Shown: positions 45,092 through 53,694, counted from the stretch's first letter. The stretch is DNA of 55,837 bases from Tannerella sp. oral taxon 808 (GCA_002890585.1 MIQB01000005.1:1-55837); one strand, 5' to 3'. Translations and numbers: made by a program. The notes: generated by a model not told the origin, from the letters alone.

Positions 45092-45349
45092 ATGGGAACA
45101 AGGAATTTGAGAAAAGAAAGAACCGGCGTTGTCTTCAGCAACAGGATGGATAAGAGCATTACGGTTGCTGTGCGATGGAAAGAGAAACATCCTATTTATG
45201 GGAAGTTTGTCAATAAGACTAAGAAGTATCATGCTCATGATGAGAAGAATGAATGCCATGTGGGTGATACCGTGAAGATTATGGAAACTCGTCCATTGAG
45301 CAAAACAAAGAGATGGCGATTAGTCCAAATTGTAGAAAGGGCGAAATGA
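45092..45349 (+). CDS. rpsQ: 30S ribosomal protein S17
   Basis: 85 residues: KERTGVVFSNRMDKSITVAV and HDEKNECHVGDTVKIMETRP are the S17 OB-fold signature. The ATG at 45092 (MGTRNLRK) is used, one base after the rpmC stop; an upstream ATG at 45080 overlaps rpmC. Confidence 0.97.
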   Translation: MGTRNLRKERTGVVFSNRMDKSITVAVRWKEKHPIYGKFVNKTKKYHAHDEKNECHVGDTVKIMETRPLSKTKRWRLVQIVERAK

Positions 45350-45350
45350 T

Positions 45351-45716
45351 ATGATACAGCAGGAAACGAGATTAGTTGTTGCGGATAATAGCGGAGCTAA
45401 GGAAGCTCTGTGTATTCGTGTCTTAGGAGGTACGCGTAAACGTTATGCCACGGTTGGTGACATAATAGTTGTTTCGGTGAAAAGTGTTATCCCTTCGAGT
45501 GATATGAAGAAAGGTGCAATCTCTAAGGCTATTATTGTGCGAACGAAAAAAGAGATTCGTCGTCAGGACGGATCTTATATTCGTTTTGATGATAATGCCT
45601 GTGTATTACTCAATCAGGCTGGAGAAATTCGAGGAAGTCGCATTTTTGGTCCTGTCGCTCGTGAATTGCGTGCAGCCAATATGAAGATTGTTTCATTGGC
45701 TCCGGAGGTGCTTTGA
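45351..45716 (+). CDS. rplN: 50S ribosomal protein L14
   Basis: 121 residues. MIQQETRLVVADNSGAKEAL and GSRIFGPVARELRAANMKIV are diagnostic. L14 lies at the intersubunit face. Starts 1 bp after rpsQ. Normal length. Confidence 0.99.
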   Translation: MIQQETRLVVADNSGAKEALCIRVLGGTRKRYATVGDIIVVSVKSVIPSSDMKKGAISKAIIVRTKKEIRRQDGSYIRFDDNACVLLNQAGEIRGSRIFGPVARELRAANMKIVSLAPEVL

Positions 45717-45733
45717 TATAAAAGAAATGTTAT

Positions 45734-46051
45734 ATGGGAAAGTTGCATATAAAGAAGGGAGATATTGTTTACGTAAATACTGGGGAGGACAAAGGGAAAA
45801 CCGGTCGTGTCCTAGAAGTTTTCGTAAAGGAGAACAGAGCGATTGTAGAAGGCATCAATATTGTGACGAAACACATGAAGCCTAATGCACAAAATCCAGA
45901 GGGCGCTCGGATAACTAAGGAGGCCTCTATTCATATCTCGAATTTGAATCCATTGGATCCCAAGAGCAGTAAACCCACACGTATTGGTCGTAGGGAGGTT
46001 AATGGGAAATTGGTTCGTTTTGCTAAAAGATCAGGTGAAGAAATAAAGTGA
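45734..46051 (+). CDS. rplX: 50S ribosomal protein L24
   Basis: 105 residues with an N-terminal KOW motif (HIKKGDIVYVNTGEDKGKTG) and later VEGINIVTKHMKPNAQNPEG. L24 initiates large-subunit assembly. Its stop TGA overlaps the rplE ATG by one base (TGATG), implying coupled translation. Confidence 0.99.
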   Translation: MGKLHIKKGDIVYVNTGEDKGKTGRVLEVFVKENRAIVEGINIVTKHMKPNAQNPEGARITKEASIHISNLNPLDPKSSKPTRIGRREVNGKLVRFAKRSGEEIK

Positions 46052-46608
46052 TGGATACAATAGCTACAGTAAAGCAGGATTACAGAGAAAGAATTGTCCC
46101 GGCATTGAAGAAGGAGTTTAATTATTCTTCTGTGATGCAGGTGCCTGCTCTAAAAAAGATAGTGATCAATCAAGGATTAGGGATGGCTACAGCCGATAAA
46201 AAAATCATCGATGTAGCGATTGACGAGCTGACTCTTATAACTGGGCAAAAAGCCGTTGCAACCTATTCAAAGAAGGATATTTCAAACTTCAAACTCCGCA
46301 AGAAGATGCCGATAGGTGTAATGGTTACACTTCGTCATGAGCGGATGTATGAATTTTTGGAGCGTTTAATACGTGTTGCATTACCGCGTATTCGGGATTT
46401 TAGAGGTATAGAAAGCAAACTTGATGGAAGGGGAAATTATACTTTGGGAATTGATGAACAAATCATTTTCCCTGAAATAAACATCGACAATATCACGAAA
46501 ATATTGGGGATGAACATCACTTTCGTAACTTCTGCTAAAACGGATGAGGAGGGATTTGCCCTTTTGCGTGAGTTTGGGTTACCGTTCAAGAACATAAAAA
46601 AGAGTTGA
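46051..46608 (+). CDS. rplE: 50S ribosomal protein L5
   Basis: 185 residues: VPALKKIVINQGLGMATADK, KLRKKMPIGVMVTLRHERMY and GRGNYTLGIDEQIIFPEINI are the L5 signature. L5 binds 5S rRNA. The ATG at 46051 shares one base with the rplX stop codon; a GTG three bases upstream is possible but unlikely. Confidence 0.98.
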   Translation: MDTIATVKQDYRERIVPALKKEFNYSSVMQVPALKKIVINQGLGMATADKKIIDVAIDELTLITGQKAVATYSKKDISNFKLRKKMPIGVMVTLRHERMYEFLERLIRVALPRIRDFRGIESKLDGRGNYTLGIDEQIIFPEINIDNITKILGMNITFVTSAKTDEEGFALLREFGLPFKNIKKS

Positions 46609-46613
46609 GTGTA

Positions 46614-46883
46614 ATGGCGAAAGAATCAATGAAAGCTCGCGAGGTAAAGCGAGCAAAACTAGTAGCTAAATATGCAGCAAAACGCGCGCAACTGAAGAAG
46701 GATGGAAATTACGAGGCCTTGCAGGCAATTCCGAAGAATGCTTCACCTGTTCGTTTGCACAATCGCTGCAAAGTGACAGGACGTCCTAAAGGGTATATGC
46801 GTCAGTTTGGTATTTCACGTATTCAGTTTCGTGAGATGGCATCGCACGGCTTGATCCCAGGTGTGAAGAAAGCTAGTTGGTGA
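46614..46883 (+). CDS. rpsN: 30S ribosomal protein S14, zinc-free type
   Basis: 89 residues: NRCKVTGRPKGYMRQFGISR is S14, in the long C-minus form with a single cysteine in this region instead of the CxxC zinc knuckles. The ATG at 46614 (MAKESMKARE) is preferred to the one at 46605, which overlaps rplE. Confidence 0.98.
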   Translation: MAKESMKAREVKRAKLVAKYAAKRAQLKKDGNYEALQAIPKNASPVRLHNRCKVTGRPKGYMRQFGISRIQFREMASHGLIPGVKKASW

Positions 46884-46944
46884 AAAATTGGAAGAATAGA
46901 GAGTTGAATATTGTCCGGATGCGCCGGATTAATTTAATCGAAAT

Positions 46945-47343
46945 ATGACAGATCCTATTGCAGATTATTTGACGAGGTTGCGGAATGCAATCAAGGCGCG
47001 GCATCGAGTTGTGGAAGTGCCTGCGTCGAACTTAAAAAAGGAGATTACCAAAATCCTTTTTGAAAAGGGCTACATCCTTAATTTTAAGTTTGTGGAAGAA
47101 GAGGGTGTACAGGGCGTTATTAAAATTGCCCTGAAATATGATGCTGTAAACAAGGTGAATGCGATAAAAAGATTGGAGCGCATTTCTTCACCGGGTTTGC
47201 GGCGTTATGTCGGTTATCGGAATATGCCAAGAGTTTTGAATGGCTTGGGCATTGCGATTCTTTCTACATCTAAGGGTGTGATGACAAATAAAGAAGCTCG
47301 CGAACAAAAAGTTGGCGGCGAGGTTTTATGCTACGTTTATTGA
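46945..47343 (+). CDS. rpsH: 30S ribosomal protein S8
   Basis: 132 residues: MTDPIADYLTRLRNAIKARH and GLGIAILSTSKGVMTNKEAR, ending in GGEVLCYVY, are diagnostic of S8. In E. coli S8 regulates the spc operon through an rplE-region site; no such element was identified. 61 bp after rpsN. Confidence 0.99.
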   Translation: MTDPIADYLTRLRNAIKARHRVVEVPASNLKKEITKILFEKGYILNFKFVEEEGVQGVIKIALKYDAVNKVNAIKRLERISSPGLRRYVGYRNMPRVLNGLGIAILSTSKGVMTNKEAREQKVGGEVLCYVY

Positions 47344-47359
47344 TAGGAGGAAAATTGCA

Positions 47360-47911
47360 ATGTCAAGAATAGGGAAATTGCCTATCCAGATTCCTAATGG
47401 TGTATCCATTACGATAAAAGAAGATCTTGTTACCGTCAAAGGACCGAAAGGAGAGCTTTCTCAAAAGGTTGATCCTGATATTAAGCTCTCTCTTGAGGAT
47501 GGAATATTAAAGGTAAAAAGGCCGTCTGATGATAAAGAGCATCGAGCACTGCATGGTCTTTATCGTGCTTTAATTCATAATATGGTCGTAGGTGTTTCTG
47601 AAGGATATAAGAAGCAGCTCGTGTTAGTTGGTGTTGGGTATCGTGTGACAAATAATGGCCAGATACTCGATTTGTCTTTAGGTTATACGCATAACATATA
47701 TCTTCAGTTGCCTCAGGAAGTGAAGGTTGAAACAAAATCTGAGCGCAACCAGAGTCCGATGATTATCTTAGAGTCGGCAGATAAGCAGTTGCTTGGTCAG
47801 ATTTGTGCGAAGATTCGCTCTTTCCGTATGCCGGAGCCATATAAGGGTAAGGGTATTAAGTTCATGGGTGAAGAGATCCGCAGGAAATCAGGAAAATCTG
47901 CAGCTAAGTAA
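47360..47911 (+). CDS. rplF: 50S ribosomal protein L6
   Basis: 183 residues: MSRIGKLPIQIPNGVSITIK, VTVKGPKGELSQKV and the C-terminal PEPYKGKGIKFMGEEIRRKS identify L6. The ATG at 47360 follows the Shine-Dalgarno AGGAGG at 47345-47350; upstream in-frame starts overlap rpsH. Confidence 0.98.
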   Translation: MSRIGKLPIQIPNGVSITIKEDLVTVKGPKGELSQKVDPDIKLSLEDGILKVKRPSDDKEHRALHGLYRALIHNMVVGVSEGYKKQLVLVGVGYRVTNNGQILDLSLGYTHNIYLQLPQEVKVETKSERNQSPMIILESADKQLLGQICAKIRSFRMPEPYKGKGIKFMGEEIRRKSGKSAAK

Positions 47912-47937
47912 GGTGTAACGAAAGCGAAATAAGTAAT

Positions 47938-48282
47938 ATGGTAACGAAAGAAACAAGGCGATTGAGAATCAAGCAAAGCATACGCCATAAGGTATTCGGC
48001 ACGTCGGAATGTCCTCGTTTGACCGTCTTCAGAAGTAACAAGCAGATTTATGCTCAGGTGATAGATGATACAGCGGGGAAGACATTGGCAGCGGCATCGT
48101 CTCTGAGATTGACCGATAAAGCCCCCAAGAAAGAGATTGCAGCAAAAGTTGGTGAGACTATTGCTAAGAATGCTCAGGATGCCGGTGTACAAGCCGTCGT
48201 TTTTGATCGTAATGGGTACTTGTATCACGGAAGAGTGAAAGAATTAGCGGATGCTGCTCGAAAAGGCGGCCTTAAATTTTGA
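47938..48282 (+). CDS. rplR: 50S ribosomal protein L18
   Basis: 114 residues: RIKQSIRHKVFGTSECPRLT, VFRSNKQIYAQVIDD and GYLYHGRVKELADAARKGGL are the L18 pattern. L18 binds 5S rRNA. 26 bp after rplF; the next start is 5 bp beyond its stop. Confidence 0.99.
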   Translation: MVTKETRRLRIKQSIRHKVFGTSECPRLTVFRSNKQIYAQVIDDTAGKTLAAASSLRLTDKAPKKEIAAKVGETIAKNAQDAGVQAVVFDRNGYLYHGRVKELADAARKGGLKF

Positions 48283-48287
48283 TAGAG

Positions 48288-48803
48288 ATGGCAGTAAACA
48301 ACAGAGTAAAATCGTTCAGCGATTTAGAATTAAAGGATCGTTTAGTTGCGATTAATCGTGTAACGAAAGTGACTAAGGGTGGTCGTACTTTCAGCTTTGC
48401 CGCAATTGTCGTAGTCGGGAACGAAGATGGCGTTATTGGTTGGGGATTGGGTAAAGCGAGTGAAGTGACTACTGCGATAGCCAAAGGAACAGAATCCGCG
48501 AAGAAGAATTTGGTGCGTATTCCTATATATAAAGGCACGATACCTCACGAGCAGTCTGCTAAGTTCGGGGGAGCAGAGGTTATTATTAAACCGGCTACTC
48601 ATGGTACCGGTGTGAAGGCAGGAGGTGCCATGCGTGCTGTGTTAGAGAGTGTGGGCATTACAGATGTATTGGCTAAGTCCAAAGGCTCTTCGAACCCCCA
48701 TAATTTGGTAAAGGCAACGATTGCAGCTCTGAATGAATTAAGGAGTCCTGCAATGATTGCCCAAAATCGGGGTGTCTCTATTGAGAAGGTGTTTAATGGA
48801 TAA
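48288..48803 (+). CDS. rpsE: 30S ribosomal protein S5
   Basis: 171 residues: NRVTKVTKGGRTFSFAAIVV, the dsRNA-binding-like domain, and GTGVKAGGAMRAVLESVGIT are S5. The ATG at 48288 is used; 48279 overlaps rplR. The loop associated with spectinomycin resistance looks unaltered (VTKGGRTF). Confidence 0.98.
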   Translation: MAVNNRVKSFSDLELKDRLVAINRVTKVTKGGRTFSFAAIVVVGNEDGVIGWGLGKASEVTTAIAKGTESAKKNLVRIPIYKGTIPHEQSAKFGGAEVIIKPATHGTGVKAGGAMRAVLESVGITDVLAKSKGSSNPHNLVKATIAALNELRSPAMIAQNRGVSIEKVFNG

Positions 48804-48818
48804 ATAGGGCGTAATCAA

Positions 48819-48995
48819 ATGGCAACAATTAGAATAAAGCAAGTTAGAAGCAGAATCAAATGTCCCAAAGTCCAGAAAAGGACATTGGATGCTCTAGGAT
48901 TGAGGAAGCTGAATCGTGTAGTTGAACATGACGATACTCCCTCGATTCGAGGAATGATAGAGGTTGTGAAACATTTGGTTTTGATTGAAGAATAG
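48819..48995 (+). CDS. rpmD: 50S ribosomal protein L30
   Basis: A short gene found by translating the gap between rpsE and rplO: 58 codons plus TAG. The protein begins MATIRIKQVRSRIKCPKVQK and contains KRTLDALGLRKLNRVVEHDD, the L30 pattern, and ends EVVKHLVLIEE. The gene order rpsE-rpmD-rplO is the standard one. Spacing is 15 bp from rpsE. Confidence 0.97.
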   Translation: MATIRIKQVRSRIKCPKVQKRTLDALGLRKLNRVVEHDDTPSIRGMIEVVKHLVLIEE

Positions 48996-49043
48996 TAAAG
49001 GAAAAGGGGGCTTAAAAGGAGCGCCCGATAAACTGTATATGAT

Positions 49044-49514
49044 ATGAACTTATCGAACTTAAAACCGGCCTCAGGCTCGGTGAAGACAAGAAAACGTATC
49101 GGTCGAGGCCCCGGATCTGGTTTGGGAGGCACCTCAACCCGAGGACATAAGGGTGCTAAATCACGTTCGGGCTATAAGCATAAGGTCGGATTTGAAGGTG
49201 GACAGATGCCAATACAACGGCGTTTGCCCAAGTTTGGCTTCAAGAATATAAATCGCATATCGTACAAGGCCATTAATCTTTCTACGCTGCAAGAGTTAGC
49301 TCTGTCAAAGAACATGACTCGCATTGGCTTGCAAGAATTGAGAGAGGCAGGGTTTATTTCCGCGTCTCAATTAGTCAAGATCTTGGCCAAGGGAACTCTT
49401 TCTGCGAAGATCGATGTGGAGGCACATGCCTTTTCTAAGAAGGCAGAGGATGCGATCATTACGCTTGGTGGCTCTGTTACCAAATTGGACGAAAAGGCCG
49501 AAAAAGCAGAATAA
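49044..49514 (+). CDS. rplO: 50S ribosomal protein L15
   Basis: 156 residues: MNLSNLKPASGSVKTRKRIG, RGPGSGLGGTSTRGHKGAKS and GFEGGQMPIQRRLPKFGF are diagnostic of L15, a late-assembling large-subunit protein with a Gly/Arg-rich N-terminus. It precedes secY by 3 bp. Confidence 0.99.
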   Translation: MNLSNLKPASGSVKTRKRIGRGPGSGLGGTSTRGHKGAKSRSGYKHKVGFEGGQMPIQRRLPKFGFKNINRISYKAINLSTLQELALSKNMTRIGLQELREAGFISASQLVKILAKGTLSAKIDVEAHAFSKKAEDAIITLGGSVTKLDEKAEKAE

Positions 49515-49517
49515 ACT

Positions 49518-50858
49518 ATGAGAGCAGTTGAGACGATTAAAAACATCTGGAAGATAGAAGACCTACGGAAGCGCATCCTGATTACGCTTCTGTTGGTTCT
49601 TGTCTATCGTTTCGGAACATACATCGTACTTCCCGGGATAGATCCGAAGGACTTGACTGCACTTGGGGAACAGACGAGAGGAGGTTTGATGGCTCTGTTG
49701 GACATGTTTTCCGGAGGTGCCTTTTCAAACGCATCCATCTTTGCTTTAGGAATTATGCCATACATCTCTGCATCAATTGTGATGCAGCTGGCGGCTATTG
49801 TGATTCCTTCGTTCCAGAAGATGCAGCGAGAGGGTGAAAGCGGGCGACGAAAAATCAACCAATGGACGCGCTATCTTACTGTGATTGTGTTGATTCTTCA
49901 AGGATCGGCGTATTTGGTGAATCTGAACGTTCAACTTCGGAGTGTGGGTGCAACCATGCCTACCGATTGGTGGTTCAGGATTTCCTCTACGATAATCATG
50001 GCTGGAGGCAGCATGTTCGTACTGTGGTTAGGAGAACGCATTACGGATAAAGGTATAGGCAATGGCATTTCATTTATCATCTTGATAGGAATCATCGCTC
50101 GATTACCACATTCGCTTTTTGAGGAGTTCACGTCTCGTGTGACGGAAAAGTCTGGAGGCTTAGTCATGTTCTTATTTGAGATACTGTTCTTATTGCTTGT
50201 GATGGCTGGAGCTATTCTGTTAGTACAAGGCACACGTAAGGTGGTGGTACAGTATGCAAAGCGAATTATTGGCAATAAGCAGTATGGTGGTGCACGGCAG
50301 TATATACCGCTGAAGGTGAATGCAGCCAATGTGATGCCCATCATCTTTGCGCAGGCCATTATGTTCATTCCCATTTCGCTCGCTGGGTTCTCTAATTCAG
50401 GAGAGAGCAGTTCGTTCATGCGGGCCTTTATGGATAACACAGGCTTCTGGTACAACTTTGTCTTTGCTCTATTGATCATCGCGTTTACCTATTTCTATAC
50501 AGCGATTACGATCAATCCTACACAGATGGCTGATGACTTGAAGCGAAATAATGGGTTTATCCCTGGCATCAAACCGGGGCGCGCTACGAAGGATTATTTG
50601 GATGAGATCATGAGTCGCATCACATTCCCTGGAGCCATCTTCTTGGCCATTGTCGCGATCATGCCGGCTTTCGCACGGATATTAGGGATTAGTCAAGGCT
50701 TCGCACAGTTCTTTGGTGGGACGTCGTTGCTGATTCTTGTGGGAGTTGTGCTGGATACTTTGCAACAAATAGAGAGTCATCTGTTGATGCGTCATTATGA
50801 CGGTCTGTTGAAGTCTGGCCGTATAAAAGGGCGGACAGGAGCCATAGCCGCCTACTGA
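49518..50858 (+). CDS. secY: Protein translocase subunit SecY
   Basis: 446 residues with about ten transmembrane helices, forming the SecYEG channel. LDMFSGGAFSNASIFALGIMPYIS (plug and TM2 region), QREGESGRRKINQWTRY and the cytoplasmic loop NNGFIPGIKPG are family markers; the C-terminus GLLKSGRIKGRTGAIAAY is normal. It directly follows rplO and ends 1 bp before map. Confidence 0.98.
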   Translation: MRAVETIKNIWKIEDLRKRILITLLLVLVYRFGTYIVLPGIDPKDLTALGEQTRGGLMALLDMFSGGAFSNASIFALGIMPYISASIVMQLAAIVIPSFQKMQREGESGRRKINQWTRYLTVIVLILQGSAYLVNLNVQLRSVGATMPTDWWFRISSTIIMAGGSMFVLWLGERITDKGIGNGISFIILIGIIARLPHSLFEEFTSRVTEKSGGLVMFLFEILFLLLVMAGAILLVQGTRKVVVQYAKRIIGNKQYGGARQYIPLKVNAANVMPIIFAQAIMFIPISLAGFSNSGESSSFMRAFMDNTGFWYNFVFALLIIAFTYFYTAITINPTQMADDLKRNNGFIPGIKPGRATKDYLDEIMSRITFPGAIFLAIVAIMPAFARILGISQGFAQFFGGTSLLILVGVVLDTLQQIESHLLMRHYDGLLKSGRIKGRTGAIAAY

Positions 50859-50859
50859 T

Positions 50860-51642
50860 ATGATATACATCAAAACAGATGAAGAGATAGAATTGATGCG
50901 CGAGGCGAACCAGTTGGTGGGGAAGACTCTCGGTGAATTGGCTAAACATATAGCGCCGGGTGTAACCACACTGCAACTGGATCGTATTGCTGAGACGTTC
51001 ATTCGCGATCATGGTGCTGAGCCCGCTTTTTTAGGCTACGGCGGTTTCCCCAATTCGATTTGCACCTCGGTCAACGAGCATGTGGTGCATGGAATACCCT
51101 CCGAAAAGGTTGTCCTGAAGGATGGTGACATTATATCGGTCGATTGTGGAACAAAGCTGAATGGCTTTGTGGGTGATTCTGCCTATACGTTCTGTGTCGG
51201 TAATGTGTCGGATGCGGTGAAGGACTTGCTGCGGACGACGAAAGAATCCTTATATAAGGGCATCGAACAGGCGCAGGTAGGGCATCGGGTAGGAGATATT
51301 AGCCACGCTGTACAGACGTGGTGCGAAAAGAGAAACTATTCGGTGGTGCGTGAGTTGGTCGGGCACGGCTGTGGGCATGAGATGCATGAAGATCCTGAGG
51401 TGCCGAATTATGGGCGTCGAGGGTGCGGGCCACTGTTGAAGAGTGGTATGTGCATCTGCATTGAGCCCATGATCAATCAAGGCAGTAAGAATGTTGTCTT
51501 TGAAGCAGACGGATGGACGGTGCGGACGAAGGACCGTAAGTGCTCGGCGCATTTCGAGCATTGCATAGCTATACGTCCTGAAGGGCCACTCATTCTATCC
51601 TCATTTGAGTATTTGGAAGCAGTAGTAGGAAAAGAGATATAA
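50860..51642 (+). CDS. map: Methionine aminopeptidase type I
   Basis: 260-residue metalloprotease that removes initiator methionine. Metal ligands are within SVDCGTKLNGFVGDSAYTF (two Asp), GHGCGHEMHEDPEVPNY (His), CIEPMIN (Glu) and FEHCIAI (Glu region). It sits between secY and infA, with no adk gene between, as in Bacteroidetes. Confidence 0.98.
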   Translation: MIYIKTDEEIELMREANQLVGKTLGELAKHIAPGVTTLQLDRIAETFIRDHGAEPAFLGYGGFPNSICTSVNEHVVHGIPSEKVVLKDGDIISVDCGTKLNGFVGDSAYTFCVGNVSDAVKDLLRTTKESLYKGIEQAQVGHRVGDISHAVQTWCEKRNYSVVRELVGHGCGHEMHEDPEVPNYGRRGCGPLLKSGMCICIEPMINQGSKNVVFEADGWTVRTKDRKCSAHFEHCIAIRPEGPLILSSFEYLEAVVGKEI

Positions 51643-51657
51643 GCGACACACAGAGTT

Positions 51658-51876
51658 ATGTCTAAGCAATCAGCAATAGAGCAGGACGGCGTCATCATGG
51701 AAGCATTGTCGAATGCCATGTTTCGCGTCGAGCTGGAGAATGGGCACGAGATTACGGCACATATATCGGGGAAGATGCGGATGCATTACATCAAGATTCT
51801 TCCCGGTGATAAGGTGCGGGTTGAGATGTCTCCGTATGATTTATCGAAAGGGCGAATATCCTTTCGATACAAGTGA
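51658..51876 (+). CDS. infA: Translation initiation factor IF-1
   Basis: 72 residues, single S1/OB domain: EQDGVIMEALSNAMFRVELE, then HISGKMRMHYIKILPGDKVR and SPYDLSKGRISFRYK. Typical IF-1, located between map and rpmJ. Confidence 0.99.
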   Translation: MSKQSAIEQDGVIMEALSNAMFRVELENGHEITAHISGKMRMHYIKILPGDKVRVEMSPYDLSKGRISFRYK

Positions 51877-51900
51877 ATAGATTAAAAATGAGATAGAACG

Positions 51901-52017
51901 ATGAAAGTAAGAACCTCTTTGAAGAAGCGGACTCCAGACTGCAAGATCGTGCGTCGTCAAGGACGTCTGTATTTGATTAATAAGAAGAACCCCAAATTCA
52001 AGGTTCGTCAGGGCTAA
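51901..52017 (+). CDS. rpmJ: 50S ribosomal protein L36, zinc-free type
   Basis: 38 residues found by translating the infA-rpsM gap: MKVRTSLKKRTPDCKIVRRQ followed by GRLYLINKKNPKFKVRQG. This is L36, but with one cysteine where the zinc-binding form has CxxC plus further ligands, hence the C-minus type. Order infA-rpmJ-rpsM is standard. Confidence 0.96.
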   Translation: MKVRTSLKKRTPDCKIVRRQGRLYLINKKNPKFKVRQG

Positions 52018-52078
52018 TGAAGGCCTATCTGTATATGTGCGTAAAACGAGAAGTGAATAGAATTACTAATAAACGAAT

Positions 52079-52459
52079 ATGGCGATAAGAATAGTAGGTG
52101 TGGACTTACCACAAGACAAGAGAGGGGAAATCGCATTGACCTATATTTTCGGTATTGGTCGCAGTGCATCCAACTCGATTTTGGCAAAAGCTGGCGTTGA
52201 TAAGAATATCAAGGTCAAGGACTGGACCGACGATCAGGCGGCAAAGATCCGTGAGGTCATCGGGGATGGATACAAGGTTGAAGGCGATCTGCGCTCGGAG
52301 GTGCAGTTGAATATTAAGCGCTTGATGGACATCGGTTGTTATCGCGGGGTACGCCACCGCATCGGGCTGCCGGTAAGGGGCCAGAGCACGAAGAACAATG
52401 CACGCACGCGTAAAGGCAAAAAGAAGACGGTCGCGAACAAGAAGAAAGCTACCAAATAA
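52079..52459 (+). CDS. rpsM: 30S ribosomal protein S13
   Basis: 126 residues: RIVGVDLPQDKRGEIALTYI, GIGRSASNSILAKAG, and GCYRGVRHRIGLPVRGQSTK are S13. The basic C-terminal tail (KGKKKTVANKKKATK) contacts the P-site region. Starts the alpha-operon set, 61 bp after rpmJ. Confidence 0.99.
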   Translation: MAIRIVGVDLPQDKRGEIALTYIFGIGRSASNSILAKAGVDKNIKVKDWTDDQAAKIREVIGDGYKVEGDLRSEVQLNIKRLMDIGCYRGVRHRIGLPVRGQSTKNNARTRKGKKKTVANKKKATK

Positions 52460-52471
52460 TCAGAATTGAAA

Positions 52472-52861
52472 ATGGCAAAGAAAGTAGTAGCAGCAAAGAA
52501 GCGGAAGGTGAAGGTGGACGCTGTGGGAGAAGCCCATATCCACTCTTCGTTCAATAACATCATTGTGTCGCTAACGAATAGCGATGGACAGGTGATCAGC
52601 TGGTCGTCAGCTGGAAAGATGGGCTTCCGCAGTTCGAAGAAGAACACGCCGTATGCCGCACAGATGGCGGCACAGGACTGTGCAAAGGTGGCCTATGACT
52701 TAGGTCTGCGTAAGGTGAAAGTGTATATCAAAGGACCGGGAAACGGTCGTGAATCAGCCATTCGTACACTTCACGGTGCAGGAATAGAAGTGGCAGAGAT
52801 TGTTGATGTGACACCACTGCCGCACAATGGTTGTCGCCCACCTAAGAGAAGGAAAGTATAA
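52472..52861 (+). CDS. rpsK: 30S ribosomal protein S11
   Basis: 129 residues: HIHSSFNNIIVSLTNSDGQV, SWSSAGKMGFRSSKKNTPYA and PLPHNGCRPPKRRKV are diagnostic. The ATG at 52472 (MAKKVVAAKK) is preferred over TTG at 52466. 12 bp after rpsM. Confidence 0.99.
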   Translation: MAKKVVAAKKRKVKVDAVGEAHIHSSFNNIIVSLTNSDGQVISWSSAGKMGFRSSKKNTPYAAQMAAQDCAKVAYDLGLRKVKVYIKGPGNGRESAIRTLHGAGIEVAEIVDVTPLPHNGCRPPKRRKV

Positions 52862-52916
52862 CACAGAGATACAGAGAAGAGGAGGAACAAGAGCGGTATA
52901 TATAGGTATAGAGGGT

Positions 52917-52930
52917 GACACAGAGGTGTC
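52917..52930 (+). other. Hairpin in the rpsK-rpsD gap
   Basis: GACAC-AGAG-GTGTC, a perfect 5-bp stem with AGAG loop, in the 220-bp gap before rpsD, about 152 bp upstream of its start. The rest of the gap has no recognised promoter box. Confidence 0.5.
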
Positions 52931-53081
52931 CATGCTCGGGAAGACGTAATTTAAGATTGCACTATTCAAACCCTCTCTGCAATCGCGGCTGAACCGATTC
53001 CCACCAAGGCATACGCCCGCATACCCTACCCATAGGCGATCCGCTCGCACCCCCGATAAACTTCCAATAAACACAGAGAAA

Positions 53082-53687
53082 ATGGCAAGATATACAGGAC
53101 CAAAAACGAAGATTGCTCGCAAGTTCGGCGAACCCATATTCGGTGCCGATAAGATACTCTCGAAGAAGAACTACCCCCCCGGACAGCATGGTAACAACCG
53201 GCGCCGCAAGACGTCGGAGTATGGTAACCAGCTGCGTGAAAAGCAGAAAGCAAAATACACCTACGGTGTGCTGGAGCGCCAGTTCCGCAATCTCTTTGAG
53301 AAGGCAGCGCGCTCACGTGGCATTACGGGTGAGGTGTTGCTGCAATTGCTGGAGTGTCGGTTAGACAACATCGTCTTCCGGTTGGGGCTGGCACGTACGC
53401 GCGCGGCTGCACGCCAGTTGGTGTCGCATCGCCATGTGGTGGTGGATGGCCAGGTGGTGAACATCCCCTCCTACAGCGTGAGGCCGGGTCAGATTGTGAG
53501 CGTGCGTGAAAAGTCGAAGTCGCTCGAGGTGATTGGTGATGCCCTGTCTGGATATAACCATGGCAAGTATTTGTGGATTGAGTGGGATGAGAATGTGATG
53601 GGTGGCAAGCTGCTCCATCTGCCAGCCCGCGAGGACATCCCTGAAAACATCAAGGAACAGTCGATTGTCGAGTTGTACTCTAAATAA
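53082..53687 (+). CDS. rpsD: 30S ribosomal protein S4
   Basis: 201 residues: YTGPKTKIARKFGEPIF, the S4 RNA-binding domain RLDNIVFRLGLARTRAAARQ and LVSHRHVVVDGQVVNIPSYS are S4. S4 binds the 16S 5' domain and in E. coli represses its operon. It follows rpsK after a long 220-bp gap and precedes rpoA by 7 bp. Confidence 0.99.
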   Translation: MARYTGPKTKIARKFGEPIFGADKILSKKNYPPGQHGNNRRRKTSEYGNQLREKQKAKYTYGVLERQFRNLFEKAARSRGITGEVLLQLLECRLDNIVFRLGLARTRAAARQLVSHRHVVVDGQVVNIPSYSVRPGQIVSVREKSKSLEVIGDALSGYNHGKYLWIEWDENVMGGKLLHLPAREDIPENIKEQSIVELYSK

Positions 53688-53694
53688 TGATCCC

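Noticed and set aside
53602..53694. Upstream start for rpoA inside rpsD
   Set aside because: The extension has no alpha-subunit character and overlaps rpsD; the ATG at 53695 begins the conserved N-terminus.
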